The notes beneath the pieces are model-generated. The model saw nothing but the letters and a program-made list of their open reading frames with translations. It ran no database searches and was not told where the DNA came from. Both the position numbers and the translations under genes were made by a program. This document shows, in pieces, positions 24,101 to 32,554 of a stretch of 64,000 nucleotides of DNA. The stretch comes from Microlunatus capsulatus. GTDB lineage: Bacteria; Actinomycetota; Actinomycetes; Propionibacteriales; Propionibacteriaceae. Every line of letters begins with the position of its first letter. The first letter of the stretch is position 1. The DNA lies in assembly GCF_017876495.1 (NCBI RefSeq), contig NZ_JAGIOB010000001.1:3720001-3784000 (forward strand), read 5' to 3'.

Positions 24101-25216
24101 GTGGTCCTCCCCGCTCCCGCACCCCCGTCCCGACGGCTCACCGCCGCCGCGCGGGAGAGCGCGCTCACGCTCGGGGCCGTCGCGGGCGTGCTCTGCGTGC
24201 TCGTCGTGCTGGCCGGCGCGGTGCTCGACCTGCGCCCGCTGGTCTTCCGGTCCGGCTCGATGGGGCCCGAGATCCCGACGGGGTCCCTGGCCCTGGCCCG
24301 GACGGTGCCGGCGACCGCGCTCGCGGTGGGCGACGTGGTGAGCGTGACCGACGCCGCCGGACGGCGGGTGACCCACCGGGTCGTCGGGCTCAGCCGGGCC
24401 GGTGACACGGCCGTGCTGCGGCTGCGCGGGGACGCCAACGACGTCGAGGACGCCCAGGCCTACCCGGTGACCGAGGCCGACCGGGTCATCGCCTCGGTCC
24501 CGCGGGCGGGCTACGTCGTCGCCTGGCTGAGCAGCCGGCCCGCCACCTTCCTCGGCGGTCTCCTCGTGGGCGTCGGGGCGGCCTGGGCCTTCCGCGGCGC
24601 GCGCTCGCCGGCCGACGCCGGGACCGGGTCGTCCGCTCGCGCGGTGCCCCGGGTCCGGGCGGGCCGTGGCGCCCGTCGCGCCGCCGCCCCGACGGCGGCC
24701 CGGCGCCGGGCCGACCCGGCCCCGCCCGCCCCGTCGGGCCGCTCTCCGGAGGCCCGCTCGGGCGCGGTCGAGCGCCGCGGGTCGGCCGGGCCCCCGTTCG
24801 CCGTCCTGCTGGTCGGGCTGGTGCTGCTGCCCGCGCTCCGGCCCGCCGACACCGCCGCGGCCTTCACCGACGCCGCGCCGGCCACCAGCGCGAGCCTGAC
24901 CTCCTACACCGTGCCGCCGCCGCCGGCGCTCAGCTGCACGGGCGGTCTCGGCACGGTCACCTTCACCTGGCCCACGGGCAGCGGGGCGCTGGACCTGGTC
25001 TTCGTCGCGGGCACCCGGACCGCCACCGTGTCCGTGCCGGCCACGCAGACCTCTTACGTCCTGACGCCCGGGCTGCTCGGCACCGGCTCGGGCACCGCCG
25101 TGCTGCAGCGCCGCGAGTCCTTCCCCGCTCTCGCCCCCGAGACGACCTGGACGTCGCTGAGCAGTCCCTCGCGCACCTTTACCGTGCTGCTGGGCCTGCT
25201 CTCCGGCTGCAGCTGA
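24101..25216 (+). CDS. S26B signal peptidase fused to a substrate-like secreted domain
   Basis: The 371-aa product begins as a SipW-type peptidase: membrane helix, FRSGSMGPEIPTGSLALAR with the catalytic serine, VTHRVVGLSR with the histidine, RGDANDVEDAQAY, and a second helix near residues 147-165. It then continues through an Arg/Ala/Pro-rich linker into another hydrophobic helix (FAVLLVGLVLLPAL, about 230-243) directly followed by AAAFTDAAPATSASL, which looks like an alternate-type signal cleavage region, and a C-terminal domain of about 110 residues. A peptidase joined to its own possible substrate is unusual. GTG at 24101 lies seven bases after the previous stop. Confidence 0.8.
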   Translation: MVLPAPAPPSRRLTAAARESALTLGAVAGVLCVLVVLAGAVLDLRPLVFRSGSMGPEIPTGSLALARTVPATALAVGDVVSVTDAAGRRVTHRVVGLSRAGDTAVLRLRGDANDVEDAQAYPVTEADRVIASVPRAGYVVAWLSSRPATFLGGLLVGVGAAWAFRGARSPADAGTGSSARAVPRVRAGRGARRAAAPTAARRRADPAPPAPSGRSPEARSGAVERRGSAGPPFAVLLVGLVLLPALRPADTAAAFTDAAPATSASLTSYTVPPPPALSCTGGLGTVTFTWPTGSGALDLVFVAGTRTATVSVPATQTSYVLTPGLLGTGSGTAVLQRRESFPALAPETTWTSLSSPSRTFTVLLGLLSGCS

Positions 25217-25279
25217 GCCGTCGGCCGACGCGCCGCCGCCCGGACGCAGCCCGCGGCCGGCACCCGCGAGGATGGAGCC

Positions 25280-27415
25280 ATGGCCGATCACGACGCGACC
25301 CCCGACCCGACGCTGCACGCCCTCGCCGAGGCCTTCGCCATCGCCACCGAGTACTGGGACTGGCAGGGCCGGCACGTCACGGTGGCCCCGGCGACGCTGG
25401 TGGCGGTGCTGGCCGCGCTCGGCGTCGACGCCGGCACGCCGGAGGCCGCGGCCGCCGCCCTGGCCGCGCAGGAGGTCGCGCCGTGGCGACGGGTGCTGCC
25501 CGCCTGCCGGGCGCTGCGCGAGGGCGAGCCGGCGACGGTGGCCGTGCACGTGCCGGAGGGCGGGACGCTCGACCTCTGGCTCGAGCTGGAGGCCGGGGAC
25601 CGCCGCGACCTGCCCCTCCCGCCCCAGTCCGGGGCGACCCGGCAGGTGGACGGCCGCCCCGTCGTCGAGCTCGAGGTCGCGCTGCCCGTCGACCTGCCGC
25701 TGGGCTACCACCGGCTCTGCGCCCGCACGGGGAGCGCCCCGTCCGCCATGACGCTGATCGTGACCCCGCGCCGCCTCGAGCTGCCCGCCCGGCTGGCCGG
25801 GCAGGGCTGGGGCGTCGCGGCGCAGCTCTACAGCGTCCGCTCGGCGCAGTCGTGGGGCGTCGGCGACCTGGCCGACCTCGAGGACCTCGCCGTCTGGGCG
25901 GCGGCCGAGCACGGCGCCGACTACGTGCTGGTCAACCCCCTGCACGCCGCCGAGCCCGTGGCGCCGCTGGAGCCCTCGCCGTACCTGCCCACCACGCGCC
26001 GCTTCACCAACCCGCTTTACCTGCGGGTGGAGCGGATCCCCGAGTACGCGGCCGCGGACGAGGACGTCCGCCGCCGCGTCGACGCGCTGCGGGCCGAGGC
26101 CGCCCCGGCCGTCGATGGCGGGGGACCGGCGCCGATCGACCGCGACCGGTCGTGGACGGCCAAGCGCGCGGCGCTCGAGCTGGTCTTCGACGTGCCCCGG
26201 ACACCGGGCCGAGAGCTCGCCTTCCAGGCCTACCGCCGCCGCGAGGGCCGCGGCCTGCAGGACTTCGCGACCTGGGCCGTCCTGTCGGAGCAGCTCGGCG
26301 CCACCGTCGACGGCTGGCCCGAGCGCTACCGGCACCCCAGCTCGCCGGCCGTCCAGGAGTTCGCCGCCGAGCACGCCCGCGCCGTCGAGCTGCAGTGCTG
26401 GCTGCAGTGGCAGCTGGACGAGCAGCTCGCCGCCGCGCAGCAGGCCGGGCTGCGGGCCGGGATGGCGCTGGGCGTCATGCACGACCTCGCCGTCGGCGTG
26501 CACCCGGCCGGGGCGGACGCCTGGAGCCTGCAGGACGACTACGCCCGCGGCATCACCGTGGGCGCCCCGCCCGACCCCTACAACCAGAACGGCCAGAACT
26601 GGAGCCAGCCGCCCTGGCGCCCGGACCGGCTGGCCGAGACGGCCTACGCGCCCTTCCGGGCGATGGTGTCGACGATCCTGCGGCACGCGGGCGGGATCCG
26701 CGTCGACCACGTCATCGGGCTGTTCCGGCTGTGGTGGATCCCCGCCGGCCTCGGCCCGACCGAGGGCACCTACGTGCGCTACGACCACGAGGCGATGATC
26801 GGGATCCTCGCGCTGGAGGCGCACCGCGCCGAGGCCCTGGTGGTCGGGGAGGACCTCGGCACCGTCGAGCCCTGGGTCCGGGACCACCTGAGCGCCCGGG
26901 GCATCCTCGGCACGTCGATCCTGTGGTTCGAGTTCGACTGGGAGGGCGACGGGAAGCCGCTGCCCCCGCAGCGCTGGCGCGAGCTGTGCCTGGCCTCGGT
27001 CACCACCCACGACCTGCCCCCGACGGCGGCCTACCTGGCCGGGGACCACGTCCGGCTGCGCGACCGGCTCGGCGTGCTCACCCGGCCGCTGGAGGAGGAG
27101 CTGGCCGCGGCGACGGAGGAGCGGCGGGCCTGGTCCGAGGCGCTGGTCCGGACGGGGCTGATGACCGAGGGGGCGGGGGAGGAGGAGATGATCGAGGCCC
27201 TCCACCGCTTCCTCACCCTGACCCCGGCGCGGCTGCTCTGCGTCGCCCTCACCGACCTGGTCGGCGACCGGCAGGCGCAGAACCAGCCCGGGACGACGGA
27301 CGAGTACCCCAACTGGCGGGTCCCGCTGACGGGTCCGACGGGTGAGCCGCTCAGCCTGGAGGACGTCCTGGCCAGCCCCCGGGCGGCCGCCCTGGCCGCG
27401 GTCTTCGAGGGCTGA
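25280..27415 (+). CDS. malQ: 4-alpha-glucanotransferase (amylomaltase)
   Basis: A GH77 enzyme that transfers maltosyl units between glucans in maltose and glycogen metabolism. The 711-aa length and an N-terminal domain of about 170 residues before the barrel are typical of actinobacterial MalQ. The nucleophile Asp476 is in GIRVDHVIGLF and the acid/base Glu524 in VGEDLGTVEP, followed by TTHDLPPTAAYLAGDH. QLYSVRSAQSWGVGDL and DPYNQNGQNW are further family motifs. ATG at 25280 follows GGATGGAG. It is single and ends in a strong hairpin. Confidence 0.96.
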   Translation: MADHDATPDPTLHALAEAFAIATEYWDWQGRHVTVAPATLVAVLAALGVDAGTPEAAAAALAAQEVAPWRRVLPACRALREGEPATVAVHVPEGGTLDLWLELEAGDRRDLPLPPQSGATRQVDGRPVVELEVALPVDLPLGYHRLCARTGSAPSAMTLIVTPRRLELPARLAGQGWGVAAQLYSVRSAQSWGVGDLADLEDLAVWAAAEHGADYVLVNPLHAAEPVAPLEPSPYLPTTRRFTNPLYLRVERIPEYAAADEDVRRRVDALRAEAAPAVDGGGPAPIDRDRSWTAKRAALELVFDVPRTPGRELAFQAYRRREGRGLQDFATWAVLSEQLGATVDGWPERYRHPSSPAVQEFAAEHARAVELQCWLQWQLDEQLAAAQQAGLRAGMALGVMHDLAVGVHPAGADAWSLQDDYARGITVGAPPDPYNQNGQNWSQPPWRPDRLAETAYAPFRAMVSTILRHAGGIRVDHVIGLFRLWWIPAGLGPTEGTYVRYDHEAMIGILALEAHRAEALVVGEDLGTVEPWVRDHLSARGILGTSILWFEFDWEGDGKPLPPQRWRELCLASVTTHDLPPTAAYLAGDHVRLRDRLGVLTRPLEEELAAATEERRAWSEALVRTGLMTEGAGEEEMIEALHRFLTLTPARLLCVALTDLVGDRQAQNQPGTTDEYPNWRVPLTGPTGEPLSLEDVLASPRAAALAAVFEG

Positions 27416-27425
27416 CCCTGAGAAC

Positions 27426-27483
27426 GCAGACGCAGTGGACCAAGAGGCCCCGTCCGGGGCCCTCGGAGCCCCACTGCGTCTGC
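27426..27483. terminator. large bidirectional terminator
   Basis: A perfect 13-bp outer stem (GCAGACGCAGTGG at 27426-27438 with 27471-27483) encloses a second hairpin GGCCCC-GTCC-GGGGCC (27446-27461). It lies between malQ and the convergent secreted-protein gene. Confidence 0.75.
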
Positions 27484-27499
27484 AGAACCAGGGCGGGGG

Positions 27500-28054
27500 T
27501 CAGCGCCCGACGTGCACGATCCCCGCGTCGGCGGCCTTCTGCACGGCGTCCGCCTCGGCCTGGGTGAGGGTCCCGGCCGTGACCGCCTCCGCCAGCCTGT
27601 CGGCGACCGCCTTCTCGCGCGCGGCGTCGCGCTCGCCGCGGAGGTCGGCGAGGGCCTTCGTGACGTCGGCCTCGGGCTTGTCGAGGGCCTTCGCGAGCGC
27701 CTTCGCCAGGGCGGCGTCGTCCGGCGCGGCCGGCTTCGTGCCCGGCTCGGGCGGGGTCGTCGGGCGGTTGGCCTCGCGGTAGTCCTGCAGCGCGGTCTCG
27801 ACCGCGGACTGCTCGACCCCCAGCTTCCCGGCCAGCCCCGAGGCCAGGCCGTCGCGGTCGCCGTGCCGCCCGCCCGGGCCGCCGCGGTGGTCGCCCGGCG
27901 TCCCGGACGTGCCGGTCGAGGGCGAGCTGCTGGCGGACGGGCTGGCGGACGGGGTGGGCGTCGGGGCGGCGGAGGCGAGGCCGGCGACCCCCAGGCCCAC
28001 GCCGAGGGCGAGGGCTCCGGTGGCGGCGGCGACGGTCCTGCGGACTCCGGGCAT
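27500..28054 (-). CDS. small secreted helical protein
   Basis: The 184-aa product has a Sec signal peptide (about 1-33, ending GLASAAP), a Pro/Thr/Ser stretch (PTPTPSASPSASSSP), a Gly/His/Asp-rich segment, and a helical part with repeats of the kind LAGKLGVEQSAVETALQDY and LAKALDKPEADVTKALADL. Such repeats occur in many uncharacterised actinobacterial secreted proteins. ATG at 28054 has GAAGGAGCCACC directly upstream, a strong ribosome site. The function is unknown. Confidence 0.75.
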   Translation of the reverse strand: MPGVRRTVAAATGALALGVGLGVAGLASAAPTPTPSASPSASSSPSTGTSGTPGDHRGGPGGRHGDRDGLASGLAGKLGVEQSAVETALQDYREANRPTTPPEPGTKPAAPDDAALAKALAKALDKPEADVTKALADLRGERDAAREKAVADRLAEAVTAGTLTQAEADAVQKAADAGIVHVGR

Positions 28055-28220
28055 GGTGGCTCCTTCGTGTCGCGGCACCCGTGGGGCGCGACGTCGGTGG
28101 TGGTGAGCCCGTAGCCTCGCCGCCGGACCTGGGCCGGGACTGGGACGGACCTGGCAGGAGGCTGTCAACCACCGCCGGCACCTTTCGCCGGACTGCCGAC
28201 GAGGGGTTCAGGAGCATCGT

Positions 28221-28226
28221 TAGGCT
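28221..28226 (+). promoter_or_regulatory. putative -10 element for leaderless CDF transporter mRNA
   Basis: TAGGCT is followed by six bases and the GTG at 28233, with no Shine-Dalgarno sequence between them. Confidence 0.45.
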
Positions 28227-28232
28227 CGGCAC

Positions 28233-29216
28233 GTGCAGGAGCAGACGTCCCCCGTCGGGGTGACCGGGACCGACCCCGCCGCGGCGCCAGCTGGCGGTGA
28301 GAGCCTGCGGACGGTGGTCATCGCCTTCCTGGCCAACCTGCTCATCGCGGTCGCCAAGTCCTTCGCCGCCGTGGTCACCGGCTCGGCGTCGATGCTGGCC
28401 GAGGCGGCCCACTCCTGGGCCGACACGGGCAACGAGATCTTCCTGCTGGTGGCCGACCGGCGCTCCGGGCGCGGCCGCGACGCCCGGCACCCGATGGGGT
28501 ACGGCCGCGAGGCCTACGTGTGGTCGATGTTCGCCGCCTTCGGGCTCTTCACCGCCGGCGCGGTCGTCTCGGTCTTCCACGGGATCACCGAGCTCCGGAA
28601 CCCCGAGGAGGCGTCCGACTTCGCCGTCGCCTACGTGGTGCTGGCGCTGTCCTTCGTGCTGGAGGGCGTCTCGTTCACCCAGGCGGTGGTGCAGACCCGG
28701 CGGGGCGCCCGCCGGCTGCACCGCGGCTTCGCCGACCACGTCCTCAACACCTCCGTGCCGACGCTGCGGGCCGTCTTCTTCGAGGACGCGGCGGCGCTGC
28801 TCGGCATCCTCATCGCCGGCACCGGCGTGGTGCTGCACCAGGTGACGGGCTCGCCCGTCCCGGACGCCGTCGGCTCGATCCTCGTCGGGCTGCTGCTGGG
28901 CGTGGTCGCAGTCGTGCTCATCGACCGCAACCGCCGCTTCCTCGTGGGCCAGGCCGTCCGGCCCGAGGTGCGCACCCACGTCCTCGAGCAGCTGCTGCAG
29001 CGCGACGACGTCGACCGGGTCACCTACCTCCACCTGGAGTTCCTCGGCCCGGGCCGGCTCTACCTGGTGGCGGCGGTCGACATGGCGGGTGACGACGTCG
29101 AGCACCACCTCGCCGTGCGGCTGCGCCGGCTCGAGGGCCTGCTGGAGGAGGACGAGCTGGTCGAGGAGGCCGTCCTCACCCTGGCGACGCCGGAGGAGAA
29201 GGCCCTCCGGCCCTGA
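28233..29216 (+). CDS. cation diffusion facilitator metal exporter
   Basis: The 327-aa membrane protein is a CDF transporter, exchanging divalent metal for protons. About six helices are predicted. The intramembrane metal site is visible as AEAAHSWADTGNE (helix II, HxxxD) and FFEDAAALLG (helix V, D in place of the more usual HxxxD first residue, here E-D-xxx). The cytoplasmic C-terminal domain follows with HHLAVRLRRLEG. Because helix V reads FEDAA rather than HxxxD, the metal may not be zinc; iron or manganese are possible. It is transcribed alone. Confidence 0.88.
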   Translation: MQEQTSPVGVTGTDPAAAPAGGESLRTVVIAFLANLLIAVAKSFAAVVTGSASMLAEAAHSWADTGNEIFLLVADRRSGRGRDARHPMGYGREAYVWSMFAAFGLFTAGAVVSVFHGITELRNPEEASDFAVAYVVLALSFVLEGVSFTQAVVQTRRGARRLHRGFADHVLNTSVPTLRAVFFEDAAALLGILIAGTGVVLHQVTGSPVPDAVGSILVGLLLGVVAVVLIDRNRRFLVGQAVRPEVRTHVLEQLLQRDDVDRVTYLHLEFLGPGRLYLVAAVDMAGDDVEHHLAVRLRRLEGLLEEDELVEEAVLTLATPEEKALRP

Positions 29217-29430
29217 TCGCGAGCGCCGCCGTGACCGCACGGTGATCTTCTGACCTCGGCAGCGTGAGAGGGGTCACAAAGCAATCTGCTGCGGGGTGCC
29301 CGAATTCTCGGTATTCCGCTCCCCGCCCGGCCCCCCGGGCCATAGTGGTCACGCGTCCCGCACCGGTGCCTGCTCCTCAGGCCACGGCGGGAACCGCAGA
29401 CGCTGCGCTGGCGAAATCGGGGGATGAGGC
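29217..29430 (+). promoter_or_regulatory. upstream region of the plus-arm polysaccharide genes
   Basis: This 214-base interval is less GC-rich than its surroundings (for instance CACAAAGCAATCTGC and CGAATTCTCGGTATTCC). CATAGT at 29341 is a weak -10 candidate without a convincing -35. It probably carries the promoter of the genes that follow. Confidence 0.35.
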
Positions 29431-30012
29431 ATGCGCGCCACAGGGGGGATCTCTGCCGTCTTCGTGCACCCGGCCGGGTTGTGCGAGAGCGAGCACGTCG
29501 GCGACGGCACGAGGGTCTGGGCCTTCGCCCACGTCCTGCCCGGCGCCCGCGTCGGCCGCGACTGCAACGTCGGCGGCGGGGCCTTCGTCGAGGGCGGCGC
29601 GGTCATCGGCGACCGCGTCACCGTCAAGAACCAGGTGATGGTCTTCGACGGCGTGACCGTCGAGGACGACGTCTTCCTCGGCCCCGGCGTCATCTTCACC
29701 AACGACCTCCGCCCCCGGGCGCACATCACCCGCACCGGCGACGCGCTGGCCCCGACGCTGGTGCGCGAGGGCGCGACGCTGGGGGCGGGCGTCGTCGTCG
29801 TCTGCGGGGTCACGGTGGGCCGGCACGCCTTCGTCGGCGCCGGCGCCGTGGTCACCCGGGACGTGCCCGACCACGGCTTCGTCGTCGGCAATCCCGGCCG
29901 GGTGATCGGCTGGGCCTGCACCTGCGGGGAGCGGCTGCCCGCCGACCTGCGCTGCGGCTGCGGCCGGGCGTGGACCGCGGCGCCCGGCGGCCTGCGCCCG
30001 GTGCAGGGGTAG
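29431..30012 (+). CDS. hexapeptide-repeat N-acetyltransferase (WbpD/WlbB-like)
   Basis: The 193-aa product is a left-handed beta-helix acetyltransferase resembling WlbB/WbpD, which acetylate the 3-amino group of UDP-2-acetamido-3-amino uronic acid. Family motifs include GTRVWAFAHVLPGARVG, VKNQVMVFDGVTVEDDVF and FLGPGVIFTNDLRPRA. The tail adds a Cys-rich segment CTCGERLPADLRCGCG that looks like a small zinc ribbon. The remaining enzymes of such a pathway are in this locus: dehydrogenase at 33966, oxidoreductase at 57056 and DegT aminotransferases. ATG at 29431 is preceded by GGGGGATGAGG. Confidence 0.8.
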   Translation: MRATGGISAVFVHPAGLCESEHVGDGTRVWAFAHVLPGARVGRDCNVGGGAFVEGGAVIGDRVTVKNQVMVFDGVTVEDDVFLGPGVIFTNDLRPRAHITRTGDALAPTLVREGATLGAGVVVVCGVTVGRHAFVGAGAVVTRDVPDHGFVVGNPGRVIGWACTCGERLPADLRCGCGRAWTAAPGGLRPVQG

Positions 30013-30018
30013 GCGCCC

Positions 30019-31323
30019 GTGTACGTCACCGTCCGGGGGGTCCCCGGCAGCACGGCGAGCGCTCCGGCCTCCTCCGCGCCCGAGCCGGGCGGGCCGGGGG
30101 AGCCGTCGCGCCGCCTCGTCCGCGGGGTGCCCGCCACGGTGCTCGCGCTCGGCGTGGTCAGCTTCTTCACCGACATCTCCTCCGAGGCCGTCGTCGCGGT
30201 CCTGCCGCTCTACGTCACCGCCGTGCTCGGCCTGAGCCCGGTGGCCTACGGCTTCCTCGACGGCGTGCACCAGGGGGTCTCGGCGGCCGTCCGGATCCTC
30301 GGCGGGTGGTGGGCCGACCGCAGCCGGCAGCCCAAGTGGGTCGCCGTCACCGGCTACGGCGTCTCCGCCCTGTCCCGCTTCCTGCTGCTGCCGGTGACCG
30401 GCTTCGCCGCCCTCACCGGGGTGGTGGCGCTGGACCGGCTGGGCAAGGGCCTGCGGACCGGGCCGCGGGACGCGATGATCGCCGACGCCAGCGACCCCTC
30501 CCGGCTGGGGCGCGACTTCGGGGTGCACCGGGCCATGGACACCGCGGGCGCGCTGGTCGGCCCGCTGCTGGCCTTCGCCGTGCTGGTCGCCATCCCCGTC
30601 GGGGTCGGCGGCTACCGCTCGGTCTTCGTGCTCAGCGCCGCCGCCGCGGTGATCGGGCTCGCGGTGCTGGTCATCGCCGTGCCCCAGCGGCGCCGCGCCG
30701 ACCCGGCCGTCGCCGCGGCCGCCGTCGCCGCACCGCGGATGCGCTGGCGGGACCTCACCGACCGCCGGCTCCGCCGCGTGCTCGTCGCGGCGGGCCTCCT
30801 GGGCCTGCTCACGGTGGGCGACGGCTTCCTCTACCTCGTGCTGGCCGCCTCCGGCAGCTTCGGCGCCAGCTGGTTCCCGCTGCTCATGGTGGGCACGAAC
30901 GCGGCCTACCTGCTGGCCGCGGTCCCGCTCGGCCGGCTGGCCGACCGGGTGGGTCGGGGACGGGTGTTCCTGGCCGGGCACGTGCTGCTCGTGGCGGCCT
31001 ACGCGCTGACGGCGACCCGGCCGGGCGGGGCGGTGGCCGTCGTCGCCGTCCTCCTGCTGCTCGGCGTCTTCTACGCCGCGACCGACGGGGTGCTGGCCGC
31101 GCTGACCAGTCGGCTGGTGCCCGCCGCCAGCCGGGCCAGCGGGATCGCCGCCGCCCAGACCGTCGTCGCCCTCAGCCGCTTCGGCGCCTCCGTCGGCTTC
31201 GGCCTGCTCTGGCAGCTGACGGGCCGCTCGACCGCGCTGCTCGTCGTCGGCGTCGGGATGACGCTGGTGCTGCCGGTCGCCGCCGCGCTGCTCCGCGCCC
31301 CGCGGACGGCGGTGACGAGGTGA
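30019..31323 (+). CDS. MFS transporter
   Basis: The 434-aa membrane protein has about 12 helices in two halves and the loop motif GGWWADRSRQPKW between helices two and three, typical of major facilitator transporters. VSFFTDISSEAVVAVLPLY at the N terminus is characteristic of a subgroup of uncharacterised MFS proteins. It lies seven bases after the acetyltransferase gene and overlaps the next gene by four bases, so it belongs to the polysaccharide operon. A role in exporting a small product or a precursor is a guess; MFS proteins are not standard parts of Wzx/Wzy systems. Confidence 0.85.
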   Translation: MYVTVRGVPGSTASAPASSAPEPGGPGEPSRRLVRGVPATVLALGVVSFFTDISSEAVVAVLPLYVTAVLGLSPVAYGFLDGVHQGVSAAVRILGGWWADRSRQPKWVAVTGYGVSALSRFLLLPVTGFAALTGVVALDRLGKGLRTGPRDAMIADASDPSRLGRDFGVHRAMDTAGALVGPLLAFAVLVAIPVGVGGYRSVFVLSAAAAVIGLAVLVIAVPQRRRADPAVAAAAVAAPRMRWRDLTDRRLRRVLVAAGLLGLLTVGDGFLYLVLAASGSFGASWFPLLMVGTNAAYLLAAVPLGRLADRVGRGRVFLAGHVLLVAAYALTATRPGGAVAVVAVLLLLGVFYAATDGVLAALTSRLVPAASRASGIAAAQTVVALSRFGASVGFGLLWQLTGRSTALLVVGVGMTLVLPVAAALLRAPRTAVTR

Positions 31324-32330
31324 CCCGGACCCGCGTCGGGCTGCTGGTCCTCGTCCTGGTGGCCAGCCTGGCCGTGGCCTCGGGGTACTTCCTCGACGCC
31401 CGCCAGCAGGCCAGCGCCACCGGTCCCGCGGTCGCCACGCTGCCCGTCGCCGCCGTGCTGGCCGGGCCGCGGATCGTCTTCCGCAACGCGGCGCTGGGCG
31501 CCGACTACTCCCGGCTGGCCCTGGTCCCGCTCGCCGACCCCGGGGGACCGCGGGCGGTCACCGACGTCAGCTGCGAGCGGCTCTACGCGACCGCGACGGA
31601 CGGCGTCTGCGTGACCGCGACCCGCGGGATGGCCGCCAGCTACGGCGTCTCGGCGCTGGGCCCGGACCTGCGGCCGACGTCGTCGACCGCGCTGGTCGGC
31701 CAGCCCAGCCGGGCCCGGATGTCGCGCGACGGCCGGCTGGTGTCCACCACCACCTTCGTCACCGGCCACTCCTACGCCTCCACCTCGTTCTCCACCGAGA
31801 CGGTGGTCCGCCGCGACGGCGAGAGCCTGGGCAGCCTCGAGGGCTGGCGCACCACGCTGCCGGACGGCCAGCGGCTCGACGCCGTCGACCGCAACTACTG
31901 GGGCGTCACCTTCGCCCCCGACGACGACACCTTCTACGCCACGGCCGCCTCGGGCGGCACCACGTGGCTGGTCCGCGGCAGCCTCGCGGACCGGTCCATG
32001 ACGGCGCTCCGCACCAACGCCGAGTGCCCGTCCCTCTCACCCGACGGCCTCCGGGTCGCCTACAAGACCCGCCCCGACGACGCCCGCCCGGGGGTGTGGC
32101 GGCTCGCCGTCCTCGACCTCGCCTCGGGCACCGAGACGCTGCTGGCCGAGACCCGCAGCGTCGACGACCAGGTGGAGTGGCTGGACGACAGCTCGCTCCT
32201 CTACGCCCTGCCCCGCGAGGGGACCGAGGCCACCACCACCGACGTCTGGAGCGTCCCCGCCGACGGCGGGGGCACGCCGGTCGTGCTCATCCCGCAGGCC
32301 TCCTCCCCGGCGGTGGTCCGCACCGGCTGA
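31320..32330 (+). CDS. membrane-anchored TolB-like beta-propeller protein
   Basis: The 336-aa product has an N-terminal membrane anchor (VGLLVLVLVASLAVASGYFL) and an extracytoplasmic part with TolB/PD40 blade motifs such as CPSLSPDGLRVAYKTRP and QVEWLDDSSLLYALP. It may bind or sense a surface polymer or protein partner. The GTG start overlaps the MFS stop by four bases. No catalytic residues can be recognised, and the function is unknown. Confidence 0.78.
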   Translation: MTRTRVGLLVLVLVASLAVASGYFLDARQQASATGPAVATLPVAAVLAGPRIVFRNAALGADYSRLALVPLADPGGPRAVTDVSCERLYATATDGVCVTATRGMAASYGVSALGPDLRPTSSTALVGQPSRARMSRDGRLVSTTTFVTGHSYASTSFSTETVVRRDGESLGSLEGWRTTLPDGQRLDAVDRNYWGVTFAPDDDTFYATAASGGTTWLVRGSLADRSMTALRTNAECPSLSPDGLRVAYKTRPDDARPGVWRLAVLDLASGTETLLAETRSVDDQVEWLDDSSLLYALPREGTEATTTDVWSVPADGGGTPVVLIPQASSPAVVRTG

Positions 32331-32401
32331 CCGGCGACCCGCCCACCCCCGCGCACTCTCCTGCACCCCCACGGCTTGTCCCCACGAAGGAGCTGTCAAC
32401 G

Positions 32402-32554
32402 ATGACCACCACCGTGCACCACCGGATCGCCGGTCCCCACCCGGGTGACGCCGGCCCGGCGCTGCCGACCCTGCCCCAGGTCCCCGTCACCCGCAGCCTC
32501 CCGGCGTCGGCCGACCCCACCCCCGACACCGCCGCCGACCCGGGCCGGCGCTGA
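32402..32554 (+). CDS. small 50-residue protein upstream of glycosyltransferase
   Basis: ATG at 32402 follows a very good ribosome site (GAAGGAGCTGTCAACG) and the frame ends TGATG, overlapping the next start by one base. The product begins MTTTVHHRIAGPHPG and is otherwise Pro/Ala/Asp-rich with no fold I recognise. The strong ribosome site and coupling suggest it is translated, either as a small protein or to drive initiation of the glycosyltransferase gene. Confidence 0.55.
   Translation: MTTTVHHRIAGPHPGDAGPALPTLPQVPVTRSLPASADPTPDTAADPGRR

Noticed and set aside
23471-27205. 1244-codon open frame on the minus strand
   Set aside because: It is antisense to the signal peptidase and malQ genes and has no start with a ribosome site or any domain.
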